DNA of 46,172 nucleotides from Stramenopiles sp. TOSAG23-2 (Eukaryota; Sar): positions 1-46,172 of the forward strand of contig LT649283.1 in NCBI GenBank assembly GCA_900128395.1, read 5' to 3'. This document shows, piece by piece, positions 29,595 to 39,462 of this stretch; the stretch's first letter is position 1, and each line of letters opens with the position of its first letter. The notes under the pieces are model-generated. The model saw only the letters and a list, made by a program, of their open reading frames with translations. It ran no database searches and was not told the origin of the DNA. The position numbers and the translations under genes are program-made.

Positions 29595-31345
29595 ATGAAT
29601 GCAACAACAAATTACAATAGTATACCACCAATAACAGAATCTACACCAATCAAATCAACTATATATGCACAAGGGAAACAACGTGGTTATTCGACAACAA
29701 CGGCAACACCAGAACCATCCCCATTAGGTCTTGGAATTTTGAAAAGAAAATACAATCGAAGATGGTGGATGTTATTTGTTTCATGTTTGTTAAATGTTGC
29801 AAATTCATGTGTATGGATAGCAGTGCCTACGGTACAAAATTTATTAGCACAACAATATAATGTAGAACAGCATGCAATTGTACAATTAACAAATATAGCA
29901 TATTTATTATATTTACCTGGATCTATCATAGGATTTTATATTTTAGAAAAAGGTGGTGTAAGTAATATATATATCTAATATATATATATATATATTGTCA
30001 TTTTAAAAAAACAAATACAAAAACAAAAACAAAACAAATAATATTTATCAATATAATACCTAACATATAAACATCATATAATAATAATAATATAGGTTGC
30101 AATTTCAACTGGTATTGGTGGTGCATTGTTAACACTTTGTTGTTGGCTTCGTGTAACTTCCTCATATATTGGAATTTTTTGGATTGAAATTGTAGCATCA
30201 ATTATTTTTGCCATTGGACAACCTTTAGTTATGAATGGTGTATCGAAATTTAATATGAATTGGATGCAAGAAGATGAACGTTTCTTATCAACTATGATTT
30301 ACAATACAGTACCATCTTCACTTGGTGGTGCATTACTTGGTGCATTTGTTGGTAGTGGGATACAAAGTGTAGATGACATACCAATGTATTTTGTCATCGT
30401 AGCATCATTTGTGACATTTGTTACATTATTATATGCATTGACAATTAAAGAACGAGCACCATTTCCACCGTATGTTATCAAAAGCAATATTTATATATAT
30501 ATATATAATCAACATCTCTAACACACAAACACATACATATACACACAATATTTTTAATCACAACAAACAGAGATCGTAAAAAATCTCGTGCAGCAAGTTT
30601 AATGAAACAACACCATTTGAATCCAAAAGAATTAACTATATGGTGGACATTAACACAACGTTCATTTTTGATTTTAATATATAATGTAAGTGTACAAATT
30701 GGATTAATATGTGCATTATCTGCCATTTTGCCATTATACATGGATGCATTGAATTATACATTTCAAGAGACTGCAGCTATATTAAGTATGTTTTTGTTTT
30801 CTGGCATATCTGGCGTGATAATATTAGCACCTGCTACTGATCATTTACAAAATCATTGGGAAAATTCACCGAAACATTTATTGATTTTACTTGCTGCAAT
30901 TGGTGTTGCTGGTGCATTTAGTTTAATTACAAATAGTATGGAGAATAATTTTTCCGCCATTGCTATTTCTGTTTGCATGATTAGTGTTTCAATAACTAGT
31001 GGAATTCCATTGGCATTGGAGGAAGGTGCTTCAATTAATCCAAGCAAAGCTGGATTTAGTGCATCGATTATGATTAGTGCAGGGAATTTACTAGGTTATG
31101 GAACAGTTTATCTAACTGAATTTTTAAAAGCAAATGAGAATTATAACAAAGCAGGTTATATATTTTTAGCTTTATTAAGTATTCAATTTATTGCAAATTT
31201 ATTTATTGAATCAAAACGTAGTAGTAAATTTGATGATGATGACTCAGATTATGAACAATATAATGATGATGAAGAAACAGAAATTGATTATGTTGATGTT
31301 GATGGAGAGTATGATGTACAAAATTCAACTGTGTACAATGCGTAA
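29595..31345 (+). CDS. FLVCR-like major facilitator transporter, three exons
   Basis: A 503-aa MFS transporter of the FLVCR/DIRC2-like group. Animal members carry heme or choline/ethanolamine; the substrate here is unknown. Exons are 29595-29957, 30096-30469 and 30571-31345. Introns are 138 nt (GTAAGT...TATAG) and 101 nt (GTATGT...ACAG). The joined frame reads EKGGVAISTGIGG and then APFPPDRKKSRAAS. After a basic N-terminal tail (LKRKYNRRWWML), about 12 hydrophobic helices follow. WIAVPTVQNLLAQQYNV and AIGQPLVMNGVSKFNMNWM, followed by EDERFLSTMI, parallel FLVCR helix 1 and the GQ...P...W...ER segment. The C-terminal tail is acidic (DDDDSDYEQYNDDEETE). Convergent with the ARM gene. Confidence 0.85.
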
Positions 31346-31747
31346 AAAAAACAAAATTTGTAAAATGGTAATTATCATATATGCATACGATTTTTACGAT
31401 TCGTAAAAATGATGGGTACATAAAATATGTTGTGAGCATTTTAATATATTTAATTTATTATTCGTAAAAAATATATATCTAGTATTATCATATAAAATAT
31501 ATGTTTTACGTACATTTTAATTTTTGCATATGCATGTATGTTTTCTAATGATGGGTTGAAAAATAAAAAATAATTAAAATTTATACGAATTCGTACCACG
31601 CAATTCATTAACAATTTGTGTAAACACACACACACACACAAAGAATGCTTAAACGTATACAACCGTGTATTACACAACATGTAGAGACACAATGTCTCTC
31701 TACCGCTTTTGCGATTTTTATTTTTTTTATATATAAAAATTATTTTT
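31346..31747. other. Convergent intergenic region with terminator-like hairpin
   Basis: The 402-bp 3' spacer holds a perfect hairpin, TTTTTACG-att-CGTAAAAA, at 31391-31409 just after the transporter stop, and a CA repeat near 31627-31640. A second TTCGTAAAAA word lies at 31461. Such palindromes may act in transcript ends; that is inference. Confidence 0.45.
31391..31409. terminator. 8-bp stem hairpin, possible 3' end element
   Basis: TTTTTACG and CGTAAAAA form an 8-bp stem around a 3-nt loop, 45 bp after the MFS transporter stop codon. The function is inferred from position only. Confidence 0.35.
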
Positions 31748-34700
31748 TTATGATAAATTGCTTGAATTATTTGGATTCCATTGCGAAATACTCCATCTAG
31801 TTTCAACAATATTTAGAAATTTAGTCAATTTTTCCGTCATCTTTCTCATATCACCATACATATCTTTGCTTTTATACCATTTTGATGCCCATTTACGATA
31901 AGTACCATTATTATGCATGGCCCGTAAAGCAAGTCCAGCTGATGCAGCGCCTAGATTTTGAATCTCTTCGTTTGTTGGTATAGGTACAATATTTGCAATC
32001 CTTGCACAACCTTCTAAAAAGTCTTCGAAACATAAAACTCTACCCCTTGCTGCATCTTTCCAATCATCTACGACTTTCATTTTACTACGTTCAAACACAA
32101 GTTTTGCTTTTTGCTTATTAAAGGTATCATCGAAAAATGTCAGTGCTGTCCATACATGTAACCAATCTTTTAATGTCATACGACGTACCATGCGATCATC
32201 ATGTCTAGACTTAGTGGAAAAACGCTTCCATACGCCTTGCAAGGTTGCAACATTGCTACGATACACATTGTCCATATCTTCATGGTATAAAAAGTCTTTT
32301 CTAAATTGATTGCTATCCCTGGAATCTGGATCCAATTGTGGAATTAAATCCTTATTGACAAACATTTGCAAAGCAGTTGGTGTATCGCTTGTAAGTTTTT
32401 CACTTTGTGCATATTTGGCATATGCAATACGTGTTATGGCATGGAGCCATTCAAAACGCATTAATGAACGATCATCGTTCGCACGATTTAAATTGCGAGT
32501 CTCTTCGTCCAATGTACCCGTTTCTTCTTTATTTGCAATTATAAAAGTATTTTCATGCGCTTTCATATTTAAAAATGGATTGATTTGACTTATCAATCCA
32601 AATTCTTCTAAAAAAATTTTAAAAGTTTTAAAGGAAATGACACTAACTTTTGTATTTATAATTGCATAGTGTTCAAAACAATCACAAATTGGATCATACA
32701 ATTTGCTTACAATATCCTTAGCATCTTGCATTTCATGTATCAATACTTCATCTCCACCATCTACTAAACGGCCCCATTCTTTATTTGGCAAAAGTCGTCT
32801 CCAATCAATATCCAACATACGTCCTCGTAACCATTCTTCACGATCATAAAAATCTCTAGATTCACTATGCCTTTCTCTACCTCTGAATACAGATTTAAAC
32901 AATGACCAAGCAGCACCTTCTTCCTCATCTTCAGAATCAGATCCTAAATCGCCAAATAGCTCCTCATCCGTAAAATCATCCTCGTCATCAATATCAGCAA
33001 CAGATTTATGTTTGTTTTTAAATACTTTTTTACTGCTATCATCTTTCTTTTTACGAATGGAAGATTTTTTCTTCAATTGAATTTTTAATAATAACGAGCT
33101 ATCGGTATATGGAATATTAGTTTCTTCGCATTTCAATGGTTTTTGCTTCTCAGTTTTAATGCTATGCGCAGTCAAATTGCTTTGTGAAAATGGATCTGGC
33201 GGTTGCAATGTACCACGTAAAATTGGGAAATCTACTTCAGGATGCACACCTGGAAAATGATTTGTAAAAACTAATGGTCCTGGAAATCGATGTGGGTGAC
33301 CTGGGTGCCTCCCAGGTTGAAGATCACTTTTGCAGTAATAATGTGTCAAAGTGCCATCTGGTAATGTAAAGATAGGAATACCAGACTTAGCGTTTGTGCT
33401 TCCAATGCAAGCAGGCCATTTTGCCATGCGAACACGATCATCTTTGCCAGGCACAGCATGATCTTTAAAGACAATTTTACGCCCATTATGCGCATTATCA
33501 GGCTGCAAATGGACAGTAAACGGTTCGCCTTTTTTCATTGTATTATCGTTGGCTCCTGTCTTAGATTTAGAATTATTATTTTGTTTCTCCTTTATTGATG
33601 CCATAGATGCTGATTGCCCCAATGTACTTGTTGGGGAAGTTGGCGAAGCAACTTCGTCTTTGTTTCCTTGATCATCACTTTCTTTCTTTTTCTTCTTCTT
33701 TCTACTATTTCGTTTACCGCCTTTTTTACCATTGGTATCATTTGCGGATGATATACGACTGTTAAATTTTACCAAAGGTGTTGTTGGCCTGCGTGCTTTT
33801 ATCAATTCATCACGTCTAGATGTTGGTACTGGTGATAAACTTTTCTCTAATTTTTTGCCAGTGCGCATATCCATAGCGTCCCCGTTAATAGTTGCTGTTG
33901 AAAGATCCGTAGATGAGACTGACTTATTCAATGGTGTGTCATACGAAGCTATTTTTGGTAACCATACATTACCATAACGAAATTTGGTCGCACGTGGTTT
34001 TTGACTTGCTAATGTTAATGCTAATGGGCGTCTCGTAATTTTTTCCAATGTAATTATTGGTTTTAAACGCACTTTGTCATCTGCCATGACTACATCAGCT
34101 TGTGCAGCTAGTGGGCACATCAACCATGCATCTTTTGCTATGTCCAGCCTCTTTTTATCCCAAATAGTTGTAAATCCATCTTTTTGTATCAATCCACTAC
34201 TATTTAATTCTTCGTCGCAAGCACCTGAATCAATAATTCGCCTTTTCATTTGTTTACTTCGTGCACCTTTCTCATTTAACAATTTCCTTAATTCTTCTTC
34301 CTTATCAATTTTATGCATAGTTGTTGCCATCTTCAATTGTGCTTGGTATAATATATTTAATGTTTTTGGATTTCTACTTATATTGTACACAGCACATTCG
34401 ACATCATCTACCAATTGCGGATGATCTGTTAATACCTTCAATGCACGTAACAAGACATTGATACCAGTTTTTGCAAGCTTTAAATGACTTACAGTCCACA
34501 TAGATAAATTTCGTAATGCATTTATCCCAAATTCTATGATGCCAATATAAGTCTCGTAATTATTTTTATAATCTTCCTCTACAAAATCTAAAGCTTTCCT
34601 AATTGTATTTCGTAAGCATTTTATTGCACCAAAATTTACAAGATCCTCCGCACGATGTTCATATAATGCTAAATCACCAAGGCCCCGGCATGCGATTTCC

Positions 34701-37180
34701 TCTAATTTTGTATCGCTTTCGCTTAATAGAGATATGTACAGTCGTTCCATTAATGTGCTTTGTTTTCGATCTGCCACGTCATTACTGTCTTCTAATGCAT
34801 GTGGGTGAGCATCGGCTATAGCTTCCAAGGCCCCAGCTGCAAATTGACGAGTTAAATTCGATACACCTTGATGTTTACTAGCTATATGTACTAATGTATA
34901 TAATATACCAAATGGTAGCAATTCTTCTGCTAATTTTGGCGATGTATAAAATGCATCCCAAAACATAGCACAGGTCCATGTGACGACGTGGTAATCTGAA
35001 TCTTCCAACCATGTGATAACTTCCAACGCGTATTTTTCTGCCAATACTTCATGCCTTGCTTTCATGTTTGTAACTGTCATTAAAAAGAAAAGGCCAACTA
35101 TCCGTTTCCGTATGTTTTTCTCTTCATCATTCCATTTATCTTTTTTCTCTGTTCCATTTAATTCTATCATAATTTTCATTAATGATGGTGTTACTTTAGT
35201 GTCGGCTAAAATTCTGCAACAAACAGTTGATTTTGCTAGACACCACAAACTTGAAATTACATAATTTAACGCTAACCAATCGCCCTTTTCCGCGAATGAT
35301 GGCAATCGTGCCACTGTTTCTACTAATTTATGTAACAACACATGATTCTCTAATTTTGGTATGGTATTCTTGTCACATAGTGCTAATATTGATGCAGCTA
35401 AATAACGTTGTGTAGCTGGTTCACATCCATATTTCATACGTTTTCCTAAGGCGACGACTACATTGAAAAAAAAATTGGCACCAGCATTATCAACCACACG
35501 ATAGTTTTGTGAAATCAACGCCGTTGACAGCGCCGAAGCAGTTGCTATACATACATCTGTCGCTGCTGGTCTTTCAATCACTTTTAAAAATTCTGTAAAA
35601 CTATCGACAGAAAGTGTGACACCTAATGATACTAAATTTGCAATTGTTGCGCAAGTCGTACTAGATGTTATTACATTTAAGCTACCTGACAATCTAAAAA
35701 GTACGTCACCTAATGGATCTTCTATTGATAGTGTCTCTGGCAAGTGATTCATTAAATTGATTTTCACATTTCTTGTCTTGCTTTTTAATTGCATTTGTAT
35801 GGCGCCACTTGTAAAGCCATTTAGTGCCATGGCTATATAATTATGAAACGTGGCTACACCTAACTTTTTAACAGTCTCAATTCCGTTCTTTTCATTAGCA
35901 ATTATTACTAAACGCATAATATAATCCCATGAACCAGATTCACAAAGAACTCTTCTTCCTTGTGGGAAGCGTAATGTCATTGCGCTAGCATACAGCGCAC
36001 TAAGCCAAACATCGTCATCCGGGTGATGGATTAAAGCAGACGCAAATGTTGCTAGTTCAATGCCGTCTTCAAAATTATTTGAAAAACGATTCAAGAGTAT
36101 ACTTATGGAAGCTAAAATGGTTTTAAATATCGAGCGTTGACTTGTTGTTGGTTTATTGTTTCCCTCCTCTGATGGCTGTTCTGTTTGTGGTAGACTTTCA
36201 ATCGAATTGATTGAATCCCTTAGAGATAATAATAATTTCCCGCACGAAGAACTTTTTGATAAATCACCCCACTGTCCAATATCAGGGTCATGGTAATCTA
36301 ATTCCCTATATAATAATTCATAAATGCAAAGACCATATTTATGCGATGGTAGCTCTTTGCCGAATTTCTTCAATGCAACTCCAATTGCTGCTATAATATC
36401 CATTTTTCTCCACAAATGCTGTATACCAGAATCAATAGTTGATACTAACCAGAAAATTTTTGCAGCAGATGTGCATAAGTCAATATTATCACTTGTCAAA
36501 CATCTCATTAAATTATTAGCTGTTTTCTCATCATATAGCCTTGGACAGAAATCGTCGCTTCGAGTTGAAACCAGTTGCCATATTCTATCACAACTTGTAT
36601 ATAATAAATCTTCTAAAGTTTCATGTTTTTCTATTTTCTGCCCATCCTCATCCAACCCATCCTCATCCTCGACTTCCTCTTTTCCATCATGTTGTTGTCC
36701 TTTTTTATGTTTACGGTGATGTCGATGAGTTTTTCTCTTGTTTATATCTGTGGTTTTCAAATCTTTTAAGCATCTTCGAAATACTTTACTTTCATGCGCT
36801 GCTATACGGTCATTGATTCTAGCATCCCATGCTGCTAATGATTTCGCTAGGTGTTTACCAAATATAATATCTGCCATTTGATGTACGTCCCTAAATACAA
36901 CAACAGAGTCTTCAGGTATATCAGGGAACAACTCCCTTGACTTATTTTTAAAATCCATTATTTTCACATTAATATATTTTCTCATAGATGTCGATCCACT
37001 AGTTACCAAACGGTCGACAATGCTTGTCATTTTTTTAACCCCACTTTCTGGAACTTTTACCATAACTTCTTTAATTTCATCCCCATATTGCAATCTAGCT
37101 TTCGCAGGTATTAATTTGACAGCTTTACGTTTCACACGTTTGGGAGAATTTCCCGTAGCCTTTCCAACGAGAGATTGCAT
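31748..37180 (-). CDS. Giant armadillo-repeat protein with EF-hand-like C terminus
   Basis: An intronless 1810-aa protein, of unknown function and probably cytoskeletal or flagellar. Residues about 60-160 include FRDVHQMADIIFGKHLAKSL. From about 190 to 1000 the chain is a superhelical ARM/HEAT-like array (repeats such as LSIEDPLGDVLFRLSGSLNV, FGINALRNLSMWTVSHLKLA). Residues about 1060-1480 are disordered with basic (KRNSRKKKKKKESDD, near 1160) and acidic (DEEDDFTDEE-type, near 1400) patches. The C-terminal part has EF-hand-like helices with LYDPICDCFEHYAIINTKV near 1497 and FEWLHAITRIAYAKYAQSEK. This module recurs in the large neighbour gene at 39463-44205. The length and single open frame strongly support a real gene. 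Confidence 0.85.
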   Translation of the reverse strand: MQSLVGKATGNSPKRVKRKAVKLIPAKARLQYGDEIKEVMVKVPESGVKKMTSIVDRLVTSGSTSMRKYINVKIMDFKNKSRELFPDIPEDSVVVFRDVHQMADIIFGKHLAKSLAAWDARINDRIAAHESKVFRRCLKDLKTTDINKRKTHRHHRKHKKGQQHDGKEEVEDEDGLDEDGQKIEKHETLEDLLYTSCDRIWQLVSTRSDDFCPRLYDEKTANNLMRCLTSDNIDLCTSAAKIFWLVSTIDSGIQHLWRKMDIIAAIGVALKKFGKELPSHKYGLCIYELLYRELDYHDPDIGQWGDLSKSSSCGKLLLSLRDSINSIESLPQTEQPSEEGNNKPTTSQRSIFKTILASISILLNRFSNNFEDGIELATFASALIHHPDDDVWLSALYASAMTLRFPQGRRVLCESGSWDYIMRLVIIANEKNGIETVKKLGVATFHNYIAMALNGFTSGAIQMQLKSKTRNVKINLMNHLPETLSIEDPLGDVLFRLSGSLNVITSSTTCATIANLVSLGVTLSVDSFTEFLKVIERPAATDVCIATASALSTALISQNYRVVDNAGANFFFNVVVALGKRMKYGCEPATQRYLAASILALCDKNTIPKLENHVLLHKLVETVARLPSFAEKGDWLALNYVISSLWCLAKSTVCCRILADTKVTPSLMKIMIELNGTEKKDKWNDEEKNIRKRIVGLFFLMTVTNMKARHEVLAEKYALEVITWLEDSDYHVVTWTCAMFWDAFYTSPKLAEELLPFGILYTLVHIASKHQGVSNLTRQFAAGALEAIADAHPHALEDSNDVADRKQSTLMERLYISLLSESDTKLEEIACRGLGDLALYEHRAEDLVNFGAIKCLRNTIRKALDFVEEDYKNNYETYIGIIEFGINALRNLSMWTVSHLKLAKTGINVLLRALKVLTDHPQLVDDVECAVYNISRNPKTLNILYQAQLKMATTMHKIDKEEELRKLLNEKGARSKQMKRRIIDSGACDEELNSSGLIQKDGFTTIWDKKRLDIAKDAWLMCPLAAQADVVMADDKVRLKPIITLEKITRRPLALTLASQKPRATKFRYGNVWLPKIASYDTPLNKSVSSTDLSTATINGDAMDMRTGKKLEKSLSPVPTSRRDELIKARRPTTPLVKFNSRISSANDTNGKKGGKRNSRKKKKKKESDDQGNKDEVASPTSPTSTLGQSASMASIKEKQNNNSKSKTGANDNTMKKGEPFTVHLQPDNAHNGRKIVFKDHAVPGKDDRVRMAKWPACIGSTNAKSGIPIFTLPDGTLTHYYCKSDLQPGRHPGHPHRFPGPLVFTNHFPGVHPEVDFPILRGTLQPPDPFSQSNLTAHSIKTEKQKPLKCEETNIPYTDSSLLLKIQLKKKSSIRKKKDDSSKKVFKNKHKSVADIDDEDDFTDEELFGDLGSDSEDEEEGAAWSLFKSVFRGRERHSESRDFYDREEWLRGRMLDIDWRRLLPNKEWGRLVDGGDEVLIHEMQDAKDIVSKLYDPICDCFEHYAIINTKVSVISFKTFKIFLEEFGLISQINPFLNMKAHENTFIIANKEETGTLDEETRNLNRANDDRSLMRFEWLHAITRIAYAKYAQSEKLTSDTPTALQMFVNKDLIPQLDPDSRDSNQFRKDFLYHEDMDNVYRSNVATLQGVWKRFSTKSRHDDRMVRRMTLKDWLHVWTALTFFDDTFNKQKAKLVFERSKMKVVDDWKDAARGRVLCFEDFLEGCARIANIVPIPTNEEIQNLGAASAGLALRAMHNNGTYRKWASKWYKSKDMYGDMRKMTEKLTKFLNIVETRWSISQWNPNNSSNLS

Positions 37181-37982
37181 ATTCCCGACCTTTTATTACA
37201 AATTGCAACTGTTCAATAATATTAATTAATGTGCGGGAATAAAGTTAATTGTTTTGCAATATAATAAATGTATAATATATATATAGATATAATGTACTGT
37301 GTATTAATATTATTTATAATTTATAATATATATTACCAGGTATTTTTTTATTATTTATTATTATTAGTAGTACTATAGTAGTAGTATAGTAGTAAGTGGT
37401 ATAGCTGTAGCTACATGTGTATAGTAGAGCTGCGCGATTTAGATAACAGACATATGCCCAATGCCACACGAGTATGTTACTTTCATATTTGACAAATTGG
37501 CATCGCCTTATTAGAAGTGGCATCACAAGTGGTGCAAGGTATGTAAATATCAATAGCACTATTTATTACGTGTAAATACTGGAAGTTTCTTTTTTTTTAA
37601 ATAGTTATTTAAGTAGTATGTATATACTACGCGGGGACATAAAATGGATATTTTATATTTTATGTACAATGAATTTTCTCACCACCAAACGACGAGCAAT
37701 GCAATACGGCTATTTTACAATCTAATACTGGAAAAGAAGGGCCTGATGCTGGCTGGCTGGCCCTGACGTGCCTGCTCTTCTAGACTTATATAATATACAG
37801 GTAGTAATAATATCACCAGCAGCAGCCTCCCTCTCTTTTAAATATTATATATAGTAATATATATATTTAATGATAATAACAATTTGATCGAAGAATAGTC
37901 AAATCAATTCTAGGTTATTTTAAACAAAAAAAACTCAATACCCCACGTGTATCAACTTGTCGAGAAAACAATAGACTTCAAG
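37181..37982. other. Divergent intergenic region
   Basis: This 802-bp spacer lies between the ARM gene and the secreted-unknown gene. It is AT-rich with TAGTA(G)-type tandem repeats (about 37366-37392) and CTGGCTGGCTGGCC near 37750. No gene is supported; it should hold both promoters. Confidence 0.45.
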
Positions 37983-39050
37983 ATGATAAGTTTTTTTGGT
38001 GGTATTTATACTACTAAGAAAAACATTTGTAATATAATAAGAAACAATGTACATTTAAATGCAATAGTCATCATGCTGTTTTATTTGTTTTGTTCTGGCC
38101 TTTTTCCTTTTTCTGTAGCAACCGAACCGCAACTGTCGTTTGTTAAGAGACCGATGGATACAGGATATGCCTTAGGATCATCAACCCAAATGGCCAGCAA
38201 AAACACATTCAACAAAAATAACCCAATTGTAATAGAAGCAAATAAAGCAGTTGCAGAAGCTTTAGCATATCAAACTATTAATGATAAAGGTAATAATAAC
38301 AATCATCAAGGCAATAAGAAGCCTTTGGACAAGTCTAAATATTGTCATAGTCCCACTAAAGAATGTTTTGTAAAAAATTTAGCCACTTTACCATATGGAA
38401 AGTTGAAATATTTAACATCTATGCTTGATCAAAAATTTAGCAACGCAATTAATAAACATGTTAATGATATGCGATTTAAAGCTTCCAGTAAAATAAACCA
38501 GAAACAAACAATAAGTAACAAACAAAGTTTATCATCATTGCAACAGGAAAAGTCGTCAACTTCATCTCGGGCTAAATTTAATATTATGAAAATGATTACG
38601 GCGGCACCTTTTGAAATGTTGCAAGGGTTGCTAGGAAAGTTTGGGTTGACAGATTTTAATTCTAAAGCAGAGTCGTTAAAACATTCGGATTTAGCATCTC
38701 ATGGAAATGCCTATGAACCTAATACGGCAGGAGGTGATCAATCTACATTTACTGATCGGTTAGCGCAACCTGCATTGGAAGGATTCCATCCGCCTAATGG
38801 ATATGAAACCGAGACGCCAGGATGTGCCAAGTCAATGAGTGAATATTTTCACTGCAGTGCGTTAAAAAATCTTCCATTACACCGAGGATTGGCAACGGAT
38901 CCACGACAAATGGCATTTCGATCAAAGAAGGAACAAATTGTCCATGTTAACCCGACAAATGAGAAAGATGAAAGTGGAGAGAGTAATGAGAACCATGGAT
39001 TATCTCAAAGTTTAAACTTTGCAAGTCGTCTTCTCCATAATAATAATTAA
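37983..39050 (+). CDS. Signal-anchored protein of unknown function
   Basis: A 355-aa protein with no recognised family. I start at the ATG at 37983; the open frame extends upstream to a GTG at 37947 but has no earlier ATG. Residues about 27-49 are hydrophobic (VIMLFYLFCSGLFPFSVA), consistent with a signal peptide or anchor. Then comes a soluble, Lys/Ser/Asn-rich chain. Two Cys near 110-118 (YCHSPTKECFVKNL) may form a small disulfide loop, and two more lie near 280-290 (PGCAKSMSEYFHC). Amphipathic helices include MLQGLLGKFGL. It lies between the two giant genes and is divergent from the ARM gene; whether it works with them is unknown. Confidence 0.65.
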   Translation: MISFFGGIYTTKKNICNIIRNNVHLNAIVIMLFYLFCSGLFPFSVATEPQLSFVKRPMDTGYALGSSTQMASKNTFNKNNPIVIEANKAVAEALAYQTINDKGNNNNHQGNKKPLDKSKYCHSPTKECFVKNLATLPYGKLKYLTSMLDQKFSNAINKHVNDMRFKASSKINQKQTISNKQSLSSLQQEKSSTSSRAKFNIMKMITAAPFEMLQGLLGKFGLTDFNSKAESLKHSDLASHGNAYEPNTAGGDQSTFTDRLAQPALEGFHPPNGYETETPGCAKSMSEYFHCSALKNLPLHRGLATDPRQMAFRSKKEQIVHVNPTNEKDESGESNENHGLSQSLNFASRLLHNNN

Positions 39051-39462
39051 AAATGGTGTCATAATCATGTGTTACATATGAAATATGATATGAAGCGTAT
39101 GATACGAAGAAGTTCTCGTATTTTAATATTTTATACGTATTCGTAACATCACATGTTACACAAAAATTATGTGGTACGAGTAATAAAATAATCTTTTAAT
39201 ATGTGTATAGGATATTTTAAATATTGATAAATATGATACGATTTATTCCCCACCCTCTTCATATTTTTCATCAATGATATGATAGGTTGATAACATCTAT
39301 TTATGGTTTACCTCATCTCGGTAATATGACACATCTTGTGAGATAGATATTAATATTGGCTCAGTCACTGTATTCTTTTGAAAGTAGGAATTGTCATGAG
39401 TAGGAATAAAAAATTAAAATACGCGCGTACATTTACTAAATATGATACGAAGTGTATATTTT
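39051..39462. other. Convergent intergenic region
   Basis: The 412-bp 3' spacer between the secreted-unknown gene and the EF-hand gene holds several ATACG/CGTAT words (39097-39145, 39233-39242) that form weak inverted repeats. I see no gene. Confidence 0.45.

Noticed and set aside
37947-37982. Start of the signal-anchored protein at 37947.
   Set aside because: That codon is GTG; the first ATG is at 37983 and leaves the hydrophobic segment in place.
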